Below the pieces are notes generated by a model. The model searched no databases. It had not been told where the DNA came from and worked only from the letters and a program-made list of their open reading frames with translations. A stretch of DNA of 64,000 bases from Streptomyces cylindrosporus (GTDB lineage Bacteria > Actinomycetota > Actinomycetes > Streptomycetales > Streptomycetaceae). The DNA lies in the NCBI RefSeq assembly GCF_022698165.1, contig NZ_JALDAY010000002.1:868001-932000 (forward strand). The letters run 5' to 3'. A program made the translations under genes and the position numbers. Every line of letters begins with the position of its first letter. Within the stretch, counting starts at the first letter, position 1. Below, piece after piece: positions 1 to 8,311 of this stretch.

Positions 1-47
1 GTGTGCGAGAAGACTAGGAAGTCCGAAAACCGGCTTTGAGTTGCACG

Positions 48-86
48 GTGTCACGTCTGCGGGCGTGCGGCGTGTCACGGTGTCAC
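48..86. repeat. three GTGTCAC copies beyond the PucR gene end
   Basis: GTGTCAC occurs at 48-54, 72-78 and 80-86, just past the 3' end of the PucR gene. The rest of 1-136 shows no supportable gene. The role is unknown; it may be part of a control region for a gene lying to the left of the window. Confidence 0.3.
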
Positions 87-136
87 CCTGTCGTGAGCCC
101 ATGTTTCACCACCGTTTTCCCAGGTCGTGGCATGTT

Positions 137-1696
137 TCAGCCCTGTTGCGCGTCGTGCGCGAGGAGCGCGATGTGCACCGAGGCGGCCTGCTCGAAGTCG
201 TCGAGGTCGACGCCGAGCCGGCCCTGTATGGCTTCCAGCCGCCGGTAGAGGGCGGGCCGGGAGACGTGGTGGAGCTGCGCGGTGCGGGACTTGTTGCGGC
301 CGGTGGCCAGATAGGTCCGCAGCACGGACAGCAGATCGTCGTCGGCCGAGCACAGCAGCCCGTCCAGCTCCCGCTCGGCGAAGGACTGCACATGCGGGTC
401 GTCCCGCAGCAGCCGGATCAGCCCCCGCAGGTGTACGTCCTTCAGGCGTACGACGGCCGGGAGGTCGAGGGCGTGCGCGGAGTCCGCCACGGCGTCGGCG
501 ACGTGCTGTGCCTCGCGCAGCCCGGCCGGTACGTCGTCCCAGGCGATGCGGGGATCGGCCGCGGCGACGACCGTGCGGGCGGCCTCGGAGCGCAGCCGGG
601 CCGCGAAGTTCGCCACGAGCACGGCGGCGTCCTGGTCCCGGGCCAGGCTGAGCAGCACGGCGGTGGCCTCCTCGGCGAGCTCGGCGACGAGGCCCGGCAG
701 CCCCAGCATCCGCAGGACGCGCTCGAGCCCGGCGGCGTCGCCGTCCCGCACGACCATCGGCACGAAGGTGCGCCGGTTGACCGGGAGTCCGGCGGCACGC
801 GCGCGTGGCAGCAGCTGGCGTGCCGGTACGACGCCGCTCACCAGGTCGGTCAGCAGGCTCTGCGCCGACTGTTCCTCCCAGGTGTGGGCGGAGTTGCCGC
901 CGAGCATGCGGTGCAGGACGAGGGCCTCGGCGCCGCGGTCGGCGAGGAGCCGTCCGGTGGCGGTGTCCCCGCGGTATCCGCACAGCACGATCTGGCCCCA
1001 CCGCTCTCCGCGTCCGCCCAGCTCGGCGCGGATCCAGCCGTCGCCCTCGCTGCCGCCGGCCTGCCGGGAGATCCGCTCCCAGTCGCGCAGCACGTCGTCG
1101 ACCGCGGAGCGCTCCCCCGCGGTGGCGAGGACGCGGTGCGCGAGGTTGGTGACGACGACCGGGCAGGCGCTGTGCTGGGCGACCTCGTCGAGGAGGCTCT
1201 GCAGCGGGGCGCCCCCGGTGATGAGTCCGGTCAGGGCGGTCCGTACGGACTCCGACAGGCTGACGGCGGCGAACTTCCGCCGTACCAGCCGGGCCTGCAC
1301 CTCCTCCGTCAACTCGGCGAAGGGGAAGGGCCGGTGGAGCACCACCATCGGCAGCCCGCAGCGCTCGGCGGCCCGGCGCATCACGTCCGGGGGCGCCGGA
1401 AAGGCACGTCCCAGGCCGAGCACCACGGCCGCGGCCTCCGCGCGGTGCAGGGACCGGATGTACTCGGCCTGCTTCTCCTCGTCGCCGGCGAGCAGCACGC
1501 CGGTGGTGAGGACCATCTCGCCGCCGCTGAGCATCACGCCCACGTCGGGTGCCTCGGCGACGTGCACCCAGCGCACGGGCCGGTCGAGCTGGGCCGCGCC
1601 GGCCACCACCTCGGGCTCCCCGGCGAGGACCCGTTCCATGGTCAGCACCTGGCGCACGGACAACGCCGGTTCGAGGGTCCCGAAGGTGGTGGTCAT
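137..1696 (-). CDS. PucR family transcriptional regulator
   Basis: The 519-residue protein has the three-part layout of PucR/CdaR-type regulators. An N-terminal purine-catabolism-regulator domain spans about residues 10-130 (begins LSVRQVLTMERVLAGEPEVV), a variable central region follows, and a C-terminal PucR helix-turn-helix spans about 455-510, with the signature RNKSRTAQLHHVSRPALYRR. The family regulates purine, pyrimidine and amino-acid catabolism. It lies 25 bp downstream of the aminotransferase gene on the same strand, so it is probably the last gene of that operon and its regulator. The ATG start at 1696 precedes the conserved N-terminus. The effector is unknown. Confidence 0.88.
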   Translation of the reverse strand: MTTTFGTLEPALSVRQVLTMERVLAGEPEVVAGAAQLDRPVRWVHVAEAPDVGVMLSGGEMVLTTGVLLAGDEEKQAEYIRSLHRAEAAAVVLGLGRAFPAPPDVMRRAAERCGLPMVVLHRPFPFAELTEEVQARLVRRKFAAVSLSESVRTALTGLITGGAPLQSLLDEVAQHSACPVVVTNLAHRVLATAGERSAVDDVLRDWERISRQAGGSEGDGWIRAELGGRGERWGQIVLCGYRGDTATGRLLADRGAEALVLHRMLGGNSAHTWEEQSAQSLLTDLVSGVVPARQLLPRARAAGLPVNRRTFVPMVVRDGDAAGLERVLRMLGLPGLVAELAEEATAVLLSLARDQDAAVLVANFAARLRSEAARTVVAAADPRIAWDDVPAGLREAQHVADAVADSAHALDLPAVVRLKDVHLRGLIRLLRDDPHVQSFAERELDGLLCSADDDLLSVLRTYLATGRNKSRTAQLHHVSRPALYRRLEAIQGRLGVDLDDFEQAASVHIALLAHDAQQG

Positions 1697-1721
1697 GACG
1701 GCCGTTCCCTTGCTCAGTCCA

Positions 1722-3008
1722 CTACTGCGACAGGCTCCTCAGAGCGCGTTCGAGGATCGTGGCGCCCTCCTCGGCCTCCGCGACCGTGAGGGACAGCGGC
1801 GGCGCGATGCGCAGGGCGCTGGTGTTGTGGCCGCCGCCCTTGCCGATGAGCAGCCCGTCGGCGCGGGTCGCCTCCAGCACGGCGGACGCGGCCTGCGGAT
1901 CGGCCTCGTCGGTGCCGGGCTTCACCAGCTCGACGCCGAGCATCAGGCCCCGGCCGCGTACCTCCCGTACGTGCGGAACCTGCGCGGCGACGGCCCGCAG
2001 CCGCTCGACGAGCAGTCCGCCGACGCGCCGGGCGTTGCCCTGAAGGTCGTGTTCCAGCAGGTAGTTGAGGTTGGCGAGGCCGGCGGCCATGGTGATCTGG
2101 GTGCCGCCGAAGGTGGAGATGCTGTTGGCGTCCAGGCAGTTCATGATCTCGGCGCGGGCGACGACCCCGCCGATGGAGCTGCCGTTGCCGATGCCCTTGG
2201 CGAAGGTGAGGATGTCCGGCGGGCCGCTCCGGCCGTGTGCCTGCCAGCCCCAGAAGTTGTCGCCGGTGCGACCCCAGCCGGTCTGCACCTCGTCGGCGAT
2301 CCAGAGGATGCCGCGCTCGGCGAGGACCTCGCGGAAGGCCGCGTACAGGCCGTCGGGCGGCGAGGTGAAGCCGCCGACGCCCTGGATGGGCTCGGCGATC
2401 AGGGCCGCGGGCGGGCGGGTGTGGCCGAGGAGGTCCTTGAGGTCGTCGACGCAGGCCTCGATGAAGGCGTCGTCGCTGAGTTCGGCGTACGGGCCGCGGG
2501 TGCGGACGCCGCCGTGGACGTACAGGGTCTGCAGCGGGGACAGGGAGGTCGGGGACCAGCCGCGGTTGCCGGTGATGCCGACCGCGCTGAAGGAGCGGCC
2601 GTGGTAGCTGTTGCGCATCGCCAGGATCGTGTTGCTGCGGCGGTAGGTGGTGGCGAGCAGGAGAGCCGTGTCGTTGGCCTCGGTGCCGGAGGTGGTGAAG
2701 AAGACGCGGGCGTCCGGGATGCCGCTCAACTGGGCGATCCGCTCGGCGAGTTCGACCATCGGCCGGTTGAGGTAGAGGGTCGACGAGTGGAGGATCCGCC
2801 CGGCCTGCTCGCTGACCGCCTTGGTGACCTCGGGGAGGGCGTGCGCGGTCATCGTCGTCAGGATGCCGCCGAAGAAGTCGAGGTACTTGTTGCCGTCCGA
2901 GTCCCAGACGTACCGGCCCTCGCCGTGCGTGATCTCGAGGGGGTCCTCGTAGTAGAGCGCGAGCCAGTCCGGCAGGACGGATCGATGACGTGCGTACAGG
3001 TCGGTCAC
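1722..3008 (-). CDS. class III aminotransferase, probably beta-alanine/4-aminobutyrate type
   Basis: The 428-residue PLP-dependent fold-type I class III aminotransferase starts with a GTG at 3008 (VTDLYARHRSVLPDWLALYY). That GTG overlaps the TGA of the upstream amidohydrolase as GTGA, so the two are translationally coupled; the longer open frame upstream is only the antisense of that hydrolase. The PLP lysine lies in DILTFAKGIGNGSSIG, and the cofactor-binding segment LIAEPIQGVGGF and active-site DEVQTGWGRTG are present. Pairing with a beta-ureidopropionase-like enzyme suggests that it deaminates beta-alanine or 3-aminoisobutyrate, ending reductive pyrimidine breakdown. A different omega-amino acid remains possible. 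Confidence 0.85.
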   Translation of the reverse strand: MTDLYARHRSVLPDWLALYYEDPLEITHGEGRYVWDSDGNKYLDFFGGILTTMTAHALPEVTKAVSEQAGRILHSSTLYLNRPMVELAERIAQLSGIPDARVFFTTSGTEANDTALLLATTYRRSNTILAMRNSYHGRSFSAVGITGNRGWSPTSLSPLQTLYVHGGVRTRGPYAELSDDAFIEACVDDLKDLLGHTRPPAALIAEPIQGVGGFTSPPDGLYAAFREVLAERGILWIADEVQTGWGRTGDNFWGWQAHGRSGPPDILTFAKGIGNGSSIGGVVARAEIMNCLDANSISTFGGTQITMAAGLANLNYLLEHDLQGNARRVGGLLVERLRAVAAQVPHVREVRGRGLMLGVELVKPGTDEADPQAASAVLEATRADGLLIGKGGGHNTSALRIAPPLSLTVAEAEEGATILERALRSLSQ

Positions 3009-3847
3009 GGCTGCACCAGCCCCTCGTAGGCGTCGGGTCGTCGGTCTCGGTAGAACGCCCACTGCTGCCGCACTTCCTCGATCAGGTCGAAGTCGAGGTC
3101 GCGGACGACGAGTTCCTCGCTCTTGTCGCTGGCCGTCTCGCCGACGAACTGGCCCCGCGGGTCGACGAAGTAGCTCGTCCCGTAGAAGTCGTTGTCGCCG
3201 TACTCCTCCTGGCCGACGCGGTTGATGGCGGCGACGAAGTACTCGTTGGCGACGGCCGCGGCGGGCTGCTCCAGCTGCCACAGGTAGGCGGACAGGCCGC
3301 GTGAGGTGGCCGACGGGTTGTAGACCAACTGGGCGCCGTTGAGGCCGAGTTGCCGCCAGCCCTCGGGGAAGTGGCGGTCGTAGCAGATGTAGACGCCGAC
3401 CTTGCCGACGGCGGTGTCGAAGACGGGCCAGCCGACGTTGCCGGGCTTGAAGTAGTACTTCTCCCAGAAGCCCTTGACCTGCGGGATGTGGTGCTTGCGG
3501 TACTTGCCGAGGTAGGTGCCGTCGGCGTCGATCACGGCGGCGGTGTTGTAGTAGAAGCCGGACTGCTCGACCTCGAAGACCGGGACGACGATCACCATGC
3601 CGGTCTCGCGGGCGAGTTCCTGCATACGAACGACGGTCGGCCCGTCGGGCACCGGTTCGGCCCAGCCGTAGTGCTCGGGTTCCTGGACCTGGCAGAAGTA
3701 GGGGGCGTTGAACACTTCCTGGAACCCGATGATCTTCGCACCCTGGCGGGCCGCCTCACGGGCGTGCTCCACGTGTTTCGCCACCATGGACTCGGTGTCG
3801 CCGGTCCAGGTGGCCTGGACCAGAGCGGCACGAACGACGTTGGCCAT
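3005..3847 (-). CDS. nitrilase-superfamily amidohydrolase, beta-ureidopropionase-like
   Basis: This 280-residue carbon-nitrogen hydrolase has the family's Glu-Lys-Cys catalytic triad: Glu44 (GFQEVF), Lys118 (YRKHHIP) and Cys155 (YICYDRHFPE). The motif set and length match N-carbamoyl-beta-alanine amidohydrolases, which release beta-alanine, CO2 and ammonia. It is cytosolic, with no signal peptide. A GGAG ribosome site precedes the ATG at 3847. The stop overlaps the aminotransferase start by 4 bp. A dihydropyrimidinase, the expected preceding step, is not in the window and could lie to the left. N-carbamoylputrescine amidase is an alternative assignment. Confidence 0.85.
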   Translation of the reverse strand: MANVVRAALVQATWTGDTESMVAKHVEHAREAARQGAKIIGFQEVFNAPYFCQVQEPEHYGWAEPVPDGPTVVRMQELARETGMVIVVPVFEVEQSGFYYNTAAVIDADGTYLGKYRKHHIPQVKGFWEKYYFKPGNVGWPVFDTAVGKVGVYICYDRHFPEGWRQLGLNGAQLVYNPSATSRGLSAYLWQLEQPAAAVANEYFVAAINRVGQEEYGDNDFYGTSYFVDPRGQFVGETASDKSEELVVRDLDFDLIEEVRQQWAFYRDRRPDAYEGLVQP

Positions 3848-3875
3848 GAGCTGCTCCTTCGGCGGGACGTCAGAG

Positions 3876-3906
3876 CCTCTACGCCCGTAGACGACGGCCG
3901 TAGAGG
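3876..3906. promoter_or_regulatory. inverted repeat upstream of the amidohydrolase operon
   Basis: CCTCTACG (3876-3883) and CGTAGAGG (3899-3906) form a perfect 8-bp inverted repeat with a 15-bp spacer, itself containing another CCGTAGA-like half. It is centred about 44 bp upstream of the amidohydrolase ATG. Its position and symmetry suggest an operator, possibly for the co-oriented PucR regulator; this is inference. Confidence 0.5.
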
Positions 3907-4004
3907 GATGAACGTAAGCCTCCGGGAGAGCCTTGCCAAGACCATCGCCGTTAACCCGCGGAGTCGATCACGTTTCGCACTCCTGTGGGTGAGCGGGGAC
4001 CGCG

Positions 4005-6095
4005 TCAGGCGGCGAAACCGGCGACCCGGAGGGCGTGCACCAGATCCCAGTGTCGCTCGTCCGACACTCCTCGCGCGGCTTCGAGCAGCAGGGGTACGAG
4101 GGCCCCCGGGTCCGGCTCGGCGCTGCGGGCGGCCTCCTCGGGGGTGCGGACCCTGACGTACGCGTCGAGCAGCGCGCGCACCTCACGCCGGCGCCCCTCG
4201 GTGGCCAGCCCCAGCACGGCCCGGCCTATCTCGCCGGCGGGGCGGGCGACGCCCTGCCGCAGGATCTGCTCGCCGTCGGAGCCGCGCCCGGCCGCGACCA
4301 GCGCGTCGGCGGCCGCGACGAGCCGGTCGGCGGGCAGCGAGGCGGCCTCCCACAGCAGCGTCGCCCAGTCGGCGCCGAGCCCGGCCCGCTGCAGTCCGAC
4401 GGCGAGCGGTGGAAACCTCACGGCGGGCCAGTAGGCGGCCTCGACGAGCAGCGCATGGGCCTCCCCGCTACGCCCCTCAGCACGCAGCCGCACGAGCCGC
4501 TCGACGGCCCCGGCGACCTCACGGGCCCCCTCCGCGTCCAGCTCCTCGACGACCGGCTCCGCCCGCGCGGGAGCCTCCGCGGCCCCGGCGAAACGGGCGC
4601 CGCGCGGGGTACGGCCACCATCGGCCGCGGGCGAGGGAAGCACTTGCGGGGCGGTCGGCGGTACGACAACAGGCGCGGCGTCCTCCTCGACCATCCCGGC
4701 AAAACGGGCACTGCCCCGGCGCTTGCGCTTCTTGGGGGCGGGGGGTTCGAGGGTGGGGGCGGGCTGGGAGGGCGCGGGGTGTTCGGGGTGGGCGGGGTCC
4801 GACGGGGCGGCGGCGGTGCGCTGGGGCGCCGGGTGGGCGGGGGTCTCGGCCGAAGTGGGGTAGTGCGGCTGCGGCGCGGGACGGACGGCTGCATCGGCCG
4901 TGGCCGGGTAGTGCGGCGCCGGTTGCGGGGAGGCCGACCCGGCCGGGGTGGGGTAGTGCGGCTGCGGCGCCGGATGAGTGGCGGCATCGGCCGTGGCCGG
5001 GTAGTGCGGCGCCGGTTGCGTAGCCGCCGACCCAGCCGGGGCCGGGTACTGCGGGGTCGCCTGGGCGGAGGCCGACCCTGCCGGGGCTGGGTATTGCGGG
5101 GTCGGCTGCGCGGAGTAGTGCTGTTCGGGGGTGGAGGGGTGGAGGGTGCGGCCCGGAGCCGGGGAGCGAGGGGCGTCGTGCAGCTGCGGGGCGTCGGGGG
5201 CGGGTGTGGCCGAAGACGTGCCCGTGAAGAGGTCCCCCCGCGCGGCCGAGGGCTCCGGTCCGCGCCGCGTCGGCGAGAGCCTCGGCCCACGTCCCGCTTC
5301 CTCGGCGTCATCTCCGTACGGGGCAATCAGCGCCGACGGCTCCCGGCGTCCTGGCGCGTACCCACCCCGCGGTCCACTCGTGGGCGACGAGTCGTACGAG
5401 CCGCGCTGCTGCTGCAAGCCGGCGTCGCGTCCCCCGGGCCCGCCCGAACCCCCGGCGAGCCCGCCCCTCGGAGCCGGCCCCGTGTCGTCCAGCCCGTCCT
5501 CGGTCTCCGCGTACTCCCGGTCGATCCGGTACACCGCTCCCCCGCTGAGCCGGCCCCGCCGGGCCGCCGCCATCCGTTCGCCCGTCGCTCGGCGGTCCAA
5601 CTCGGCTATCCTGCCCCGCAGTTCGGCGCAGCGGGCGGTGGCGCGTTCGTGGTCGTCGTGGGCCCAGGCCAGGTCGAGGCGGATGGTGTCGGCCTGCTGC
5701 CGTGTGGTCGCGGAGGCGAGCATGCGGGCCAGTTCCGCCTGGCGTTCGGCGGCGTAGCGCTGTTCGCGGAGCATGACGTCGAGGCGGTCGCCGAGGGCGT
5801 CCCGGGCGCCGGGGCGGGCGTCGTACGCGGTGAGCGCGGCCGTGTGCAGGGCGCGGACCCGGTTCAGTTCCTCGGCGACGAAGGCCGGACCGTATTCCGC
5901 GGTGAGGTCCTGCAGCAGCGCCTCCATCACGTCCCAGGGCGGCACCTCGCGCCCTTCGAGACAGGCCCGCATGCCGTCGGGATCGCGCTGCCAGAACACC
6001 GCGCACCAGCCGCCGCCCTGGTCCAGGCGCGCCAGCAGGCCGCTCAGGTAGTTCACGAACTCCCGCATCCGACCCGGGAGTTGATCCACAGCCAT
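4005..6095 (-). CDS. large proline/alanine-rich hypothetical protein
   Basis: I infer 696 residues from an ATG at 6095 (MAVDQLPGRMREFVNYLSGL), chosen because a GGAG site lies about 7 bp upstream. An alpha-helical N-terminal part (about 1-190) contains charged, coiled-coil-like segments such as REQRYAAERQAELARML. A Pro/Ala/Gln/Tyr-rich repetitive middle (about 290-440) follows, then a basic patch (PKKRKRRGSARFAG, about 455-470) and a helical C-terminal domain (about 520-690). I recall that Streptomyces homologues are often annotated 'UL36 very large tegument protein', which reflects low complexity rather than function. There is no signal peptide or transmembrane segment. The function is unknown; a structural or scaffold role is possible. 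Confidence 0.75.
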   Translation of the reverse strand: MAVDQLPGRMREFVNYLSGLLARLDQGGGWCAVFWQRDPDGMRACLEGREVPPWDVMEALLQDLTAEYGPAFVAEELNRVRALHTAALTAYDARPGARDALGDRLDVMLREQRYAAERQAELARMLASATTRQQADTIRLDLAWAHDDHERATARCAELRGRIAELDRRATGERMAAARRGRLSGGAVYRIDREYAETEDGLDDTGPAPRGGLAGGSGGPGGRDAGLQQQRGSYDSSPTSGPRGGYAPGRREPSALIAPYGDDAEEAGRGPRLSPTRRGPEPSAARGDLFTGTSSATPAPDAPQLHDAPRSPAPGRTLHPSTPEQHYSAQPTPQYPAPAGSASAQATPQYPAPAGSAATQPAPHYPATADAATHPAPQPHYPTPAGSASPQPAPHYPATADAAVRPAPQPHYPTSAETPAHPAPQRTAAAPSDPAHPEHPAPSQPAPTLEPPAPKKRKRRGSARFAGMVEEDAAPVVVPPTAPQVLPSPAADGGRTPRGARFAGAAEAPARAEPVVEELDAEGAREVAGAVERLVRLRAEGRSGEAHALLVEAAYWPAVRFPPLAVGLQRAGLGADWATLLWEAASLPADRLVAAADALVAAGRGSDGEQILRQGVARPAGEIGRAVLGLATEGRRREVRALLDAYVRVRTPEEAARSAEPDPGALVPLLLEAARGVSDERHWDLVHALRVAGFAA
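4850..5115 (-). repeat. 93-bp tandem repeat inside the proline-rich gene
   Basis: A unit encoding HYPTPAGSASPQPAP followed by HYPATADAA-type sequence recurs with a period of about 93 bp (31 codons). Near-identical starts are visible at about 4860 and 4953, and degenerate copies continue to about 5115. Copy number could vary between strains. Confidence 0.7.
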
Positions 6096-6226
6096 CGCCC
6101 AACTCCCGCCAGACCGGAGCACTCCGGTTCCGTAGGCAACACCAGTCGTGTTACGGGGGTGCTACGGGGAGTTTTCGAGGGGCGCGCAGACCCGTCATTG
6201 CGCGATCTTGACCGATGTGCGGCCGA

Positions 6227-6478
6227 TCACGCGAGCAGCAGGGCGCACCTCTCCACAAGGTCGTCCATGGACAGGCCGAGCGTCCGGGCGAGCGCGGCCA
6301 CTGTGAAGAAGGCGGGCGTCGGGGCCCGCCCGGTCTCGATCTTGCGCAGAGTCTCCGCGGAGATGCCCGCCGCGGCCGCCACGTCCGTCATGCTCCGCCC
6401 GCCGCGGGCCTCGCGCAGCAGCCGGCCGAGCTGCTCGCCGCGTTCGCGCTCTTCAGGGGTGAGAGGGGTGCGCACCAT
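6227..6478 (-). CDS. XRE-family helix-turn-helix regulator
   Basis: The 83-residue protein is essentially one HTH_XRE domain: LGRLLREARGGRSMTDVAAA, then GISAETLRKIETGRAPTPAF. The recognition helix lies around residues 40-50. It is divergent from the methionine aminopeptidase gene, and only 57 bp separate the two starts. That gap holds a 16-bp palindrome (6494-6509), so the protein probably regulates itself and/or the aminopeptidase. There is no effector or peptidase domain. Confidence 0.88.
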   Translation of the reverse strand: MVRTPLTPEERERGEQLGRLLREARGGRSMTDVAAAAGISAETLRKIETGRAPTPAFFTVAALARTLGLSMDDLVERCALLLA

Positions 6479-6493
6479 GGCGCCATTCTAATC

Positions 6494-6509
6494 CCGGATT
6501 TCAATCCGG
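6494..6509. promoter_or_regulatory. palindromic operator between XRE and map genes
   Basis: CCGGATT-TC-AATCCGG is a perfect 7-bp-arm inverted repeat with a 2-bp centre, and a further CCGGT half-site lies at 6519-6523. A TATATT-like -10 (6523-6528) lies only 8 bp before the map ATG, and no ribosome site is visible, so the map transcript may be leaderless. The dyad would sit near the -35 region, where XRE binding could repress. Confidence 0.6.
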
Positions 6510-6535
6510 TCTAACAACCCGGTATATTAATTGGC

Positions 6536-7303
6536 ATGGTGGAACTGAAGACGGACACATCGATCGACGCCATGTACGAGGCGGGCCAGGTGGTCGGGCG
6601 TGCCCTCACGGCCGTGCAGAAGGCCGCCGACGTGGGCGTTTCCCTTTTGGAGCTGGACGAGGTGGCACGCGAGGTGCTGCGCGGGGCGGGGGCCGGCTCG
6701 CCCTTCCTCGGCTACCGCCCCTCCTTCGCGCCCACACCCTTCCCCGCCGTCATCTGCGCCTCGGTGAACGACGCGATCGTGCACGGCATCCCGACCCGCT
6801 ACCGGCTGCGCGACGGCGACCTGGTCTCCATCGACTGCGGCGCCGAACTGGGCGGCTGGGCGGGCGACTCGGCGATCAGCTTCACGGTCGGCGAGCCGCG
6901 CCCGGACGACGTACGGCTCATCGAGACCGCCGAGCGTGCCCTCGCGGCCGCCATCGACGCGGCGGTCGTCGGCAACCGCGTCGGCGACATCGCGCACGCG
7001 ATCGGCACGGTGTGCCGGGAGGCGGGCTACGGCATCCCGGAGGGCTTCGGCGGACATGGCATCGGGCGCCGTATGCACGAGGACCCGGGCGTTCCGAACG
7101 AGGGCCGCCCCGGCCGGGGCTACCCGCTGCGGCACGGCATGGCCCTCGCGATCGAGCCGATGCTGATCGCGAGCGGACGGGACGGCTATCACGCGGCGGC
7201 GGACGGCTGGACGCTGAGGACGGACGACGGTTCGCGGGCGGCACATGTGGAGCACACGGTGGCGATCCTGGAGAGCGGACCGAGGATCCTGACGGCACGC
7301 TGA
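6536..7303 (+). CDS. map: methionine aminopeptidase, type I
   Basis: The 255-residue cytosolic metallopeptidase removes N-terminal methionine from nascent proteins. All five metal ligands of the pita-bread fold are present: Asp100 (SIDCG), Asp111 (AGDSA), His174 (GGHGIGRRMHEDP), Glu207 (AIEPM) and Glu239 (VEHTV). It lacks the N-terminal zinc finger or extension of some type I members. Its isolated position beside an XRE regulator, rather than in the ribosomal-protein operon with adk and infA, indicates a secondary paralogue. The ATG at 6536 directly follows an AT-rich -10-like element, suggesting leaderless translation. Confidence 0.92.
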   Translation: MVELKTDTSIDAMYEAGQVVGRALTAVQKAADVGVSLLELDEVAREVLRGAGAGSPFLGYRPSFAPTPFPAVICASVNDAIVHGIPTRYRLRDGDLVSIDCGAELGGWAGDSAISFTVGEPRPDDVRLIETAERALAAAIDAAVVGNRVGDIAHAIGTVCREAGYGIPEGFGGHGIGRRMHEDPGVPNEGRPGRGYPLRHGMALAIEPMLIASGRDGYHAAADGWTLRTDDGSRAAHVEHTVAILESGPRILTAR

Positions 7304-7367
7304 TCAGGGCCGTGCCCCGCTGCTAACCTGCCCTTCCTGATCATCGCGGGCTCGGGGAGGGGCGCAC

Positions 7368-8144
7368 GTGGGGTTCAAACGGCTGTTCGGGATCGGGGAT
7401 CCGGACGAGGCGATCGAGGTGGACACGCAGATCCTGGGTCCGGTGTATCCGGGCGCGGAGCTGCGGGGCGAGGTTCTCCTGCGGGGCGGTAGCCGTGACG
7501 CCGAGGTCGACACCGTCTATCTGCGCGTGCTGGCCCAGATCACGAGGCACGACGACGAACTGCGGGACTACGAGATCGAGTTCTGCGGTGCCCGGCCGTA
7601 CTACTTCACCCTCCGCAAGGGCGAGGAGAAGCGGCTCACCTTCACGGAGCGGCTCTCCTGGGAGACGCCGGTGAGTGAGGTGGGCGGACGGGCCGTGGGG
7701 GTCACGCTCTGGGTGAAGACGGAGCTGTCGTTGCGCGACGGAAGCAGAAGCGCCGCCGACAACGACCTGTTGCACGTCTCGGCCCTGCCCCTGCACGAGG
7801 CCGTCCTGGACGCCTTCGCGGAAGAGGGCTACTTCTGCGACTCCGCGCACCTCGTCGACTCCTACATCCCGGAAACGGAGCAGCACAGGGGCTTCTACGA
7901 GACCTTCGTCCTCACCGACCGCGCACCGGGCGGGGGCCGGCCGGAACAGCTGGAGGTCGTCTTCCACACCAACCCCGTCGGCGCCATGACCTATGTGCGC
8001 CGCGCCGCACTCGACGAGCGCGACTGGGCCGACAAGCCCCCCACCCGCTGCTTCCCCGCCGCCCACCACGAGGTCGGTCAGGCCGACTGGGGCCCCCGGG
8101 TACGCAAGGTGCTGGAGGAGCTCGTACTCATCGAATCCCTCTGA
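7368..8144 (+). CDS. Spo0M-like sporulation-control protein
   Basis: The 258-residue protein matches the SpoOM family, which has an arrestin-like beta-sandwich. Typical segments are MGFKRLFGIG at the start, VDTQILGPVYPGAELRGEV, RKGEEKRLTF and LSWETPVSEVGGR. In Bacillus, Spo0M affects sporulation and cell shape; the Streptomyces role is not established. The GTG start at 7368 has a GGGGAGG site about 11 bp upstream. It is cytosolic, with no membrane segment. It probably has its own promoter in the 64-bp gap after map. Confidence 0.85.
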   Translation: MGFKRLFGIGDPDEAIEVDTQILGPVYPGAELRGEVLLRGGSRDAEVDTVYLRVLAQITRHDDELRDYEIEFCGARPYYFTLRKGEEKRLTFTERLSWETPVSEVGGRAVGVTLWVKTELSLRDGSRSAADNDLLHVSALPLHEAVLDAFAEEGYFCDSAHLVDSYIPETEQHRGFYETFVLTDRAPGGGRPEQLEVVFHTNPVGAMTYVRRAALDERDWADKPPTRCFPAAHHEVGQADWGPRVRKVLEELVLIESL

Positions 8145-8311
8145 CGGCCCGGAGTCCGTCCGCTGGAGGTGCTGCCCACCGGGGTTCGTGCGAAGGTGTT
8201 CTACGAACGCGCGCCCAACGTGTAATCCGCTTGTGCCCGGGTTACCCGAGTCCGGCATGTCGATCAGCGAGGGCGTCCCCGGCCCGCGCAGGGACGCCGG
8301 ATGGGAAAGCC

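Noticed and set aside
41..1789. Long plus-strand open frame opposite the PucR gene
   Set aside because: It is a GC-rich antisense shadow: composition is Gly/Ala/Arg/His/Gln without domains, while the opposite strand encodes a full PucR protein.
8145..8311. HspR (HAIR) or CtsR box before the Clp gene
   Set aside because: No CTTGAGT-N7-ACTCAAG or GGTCAAA-type repeat could be found in the gap.
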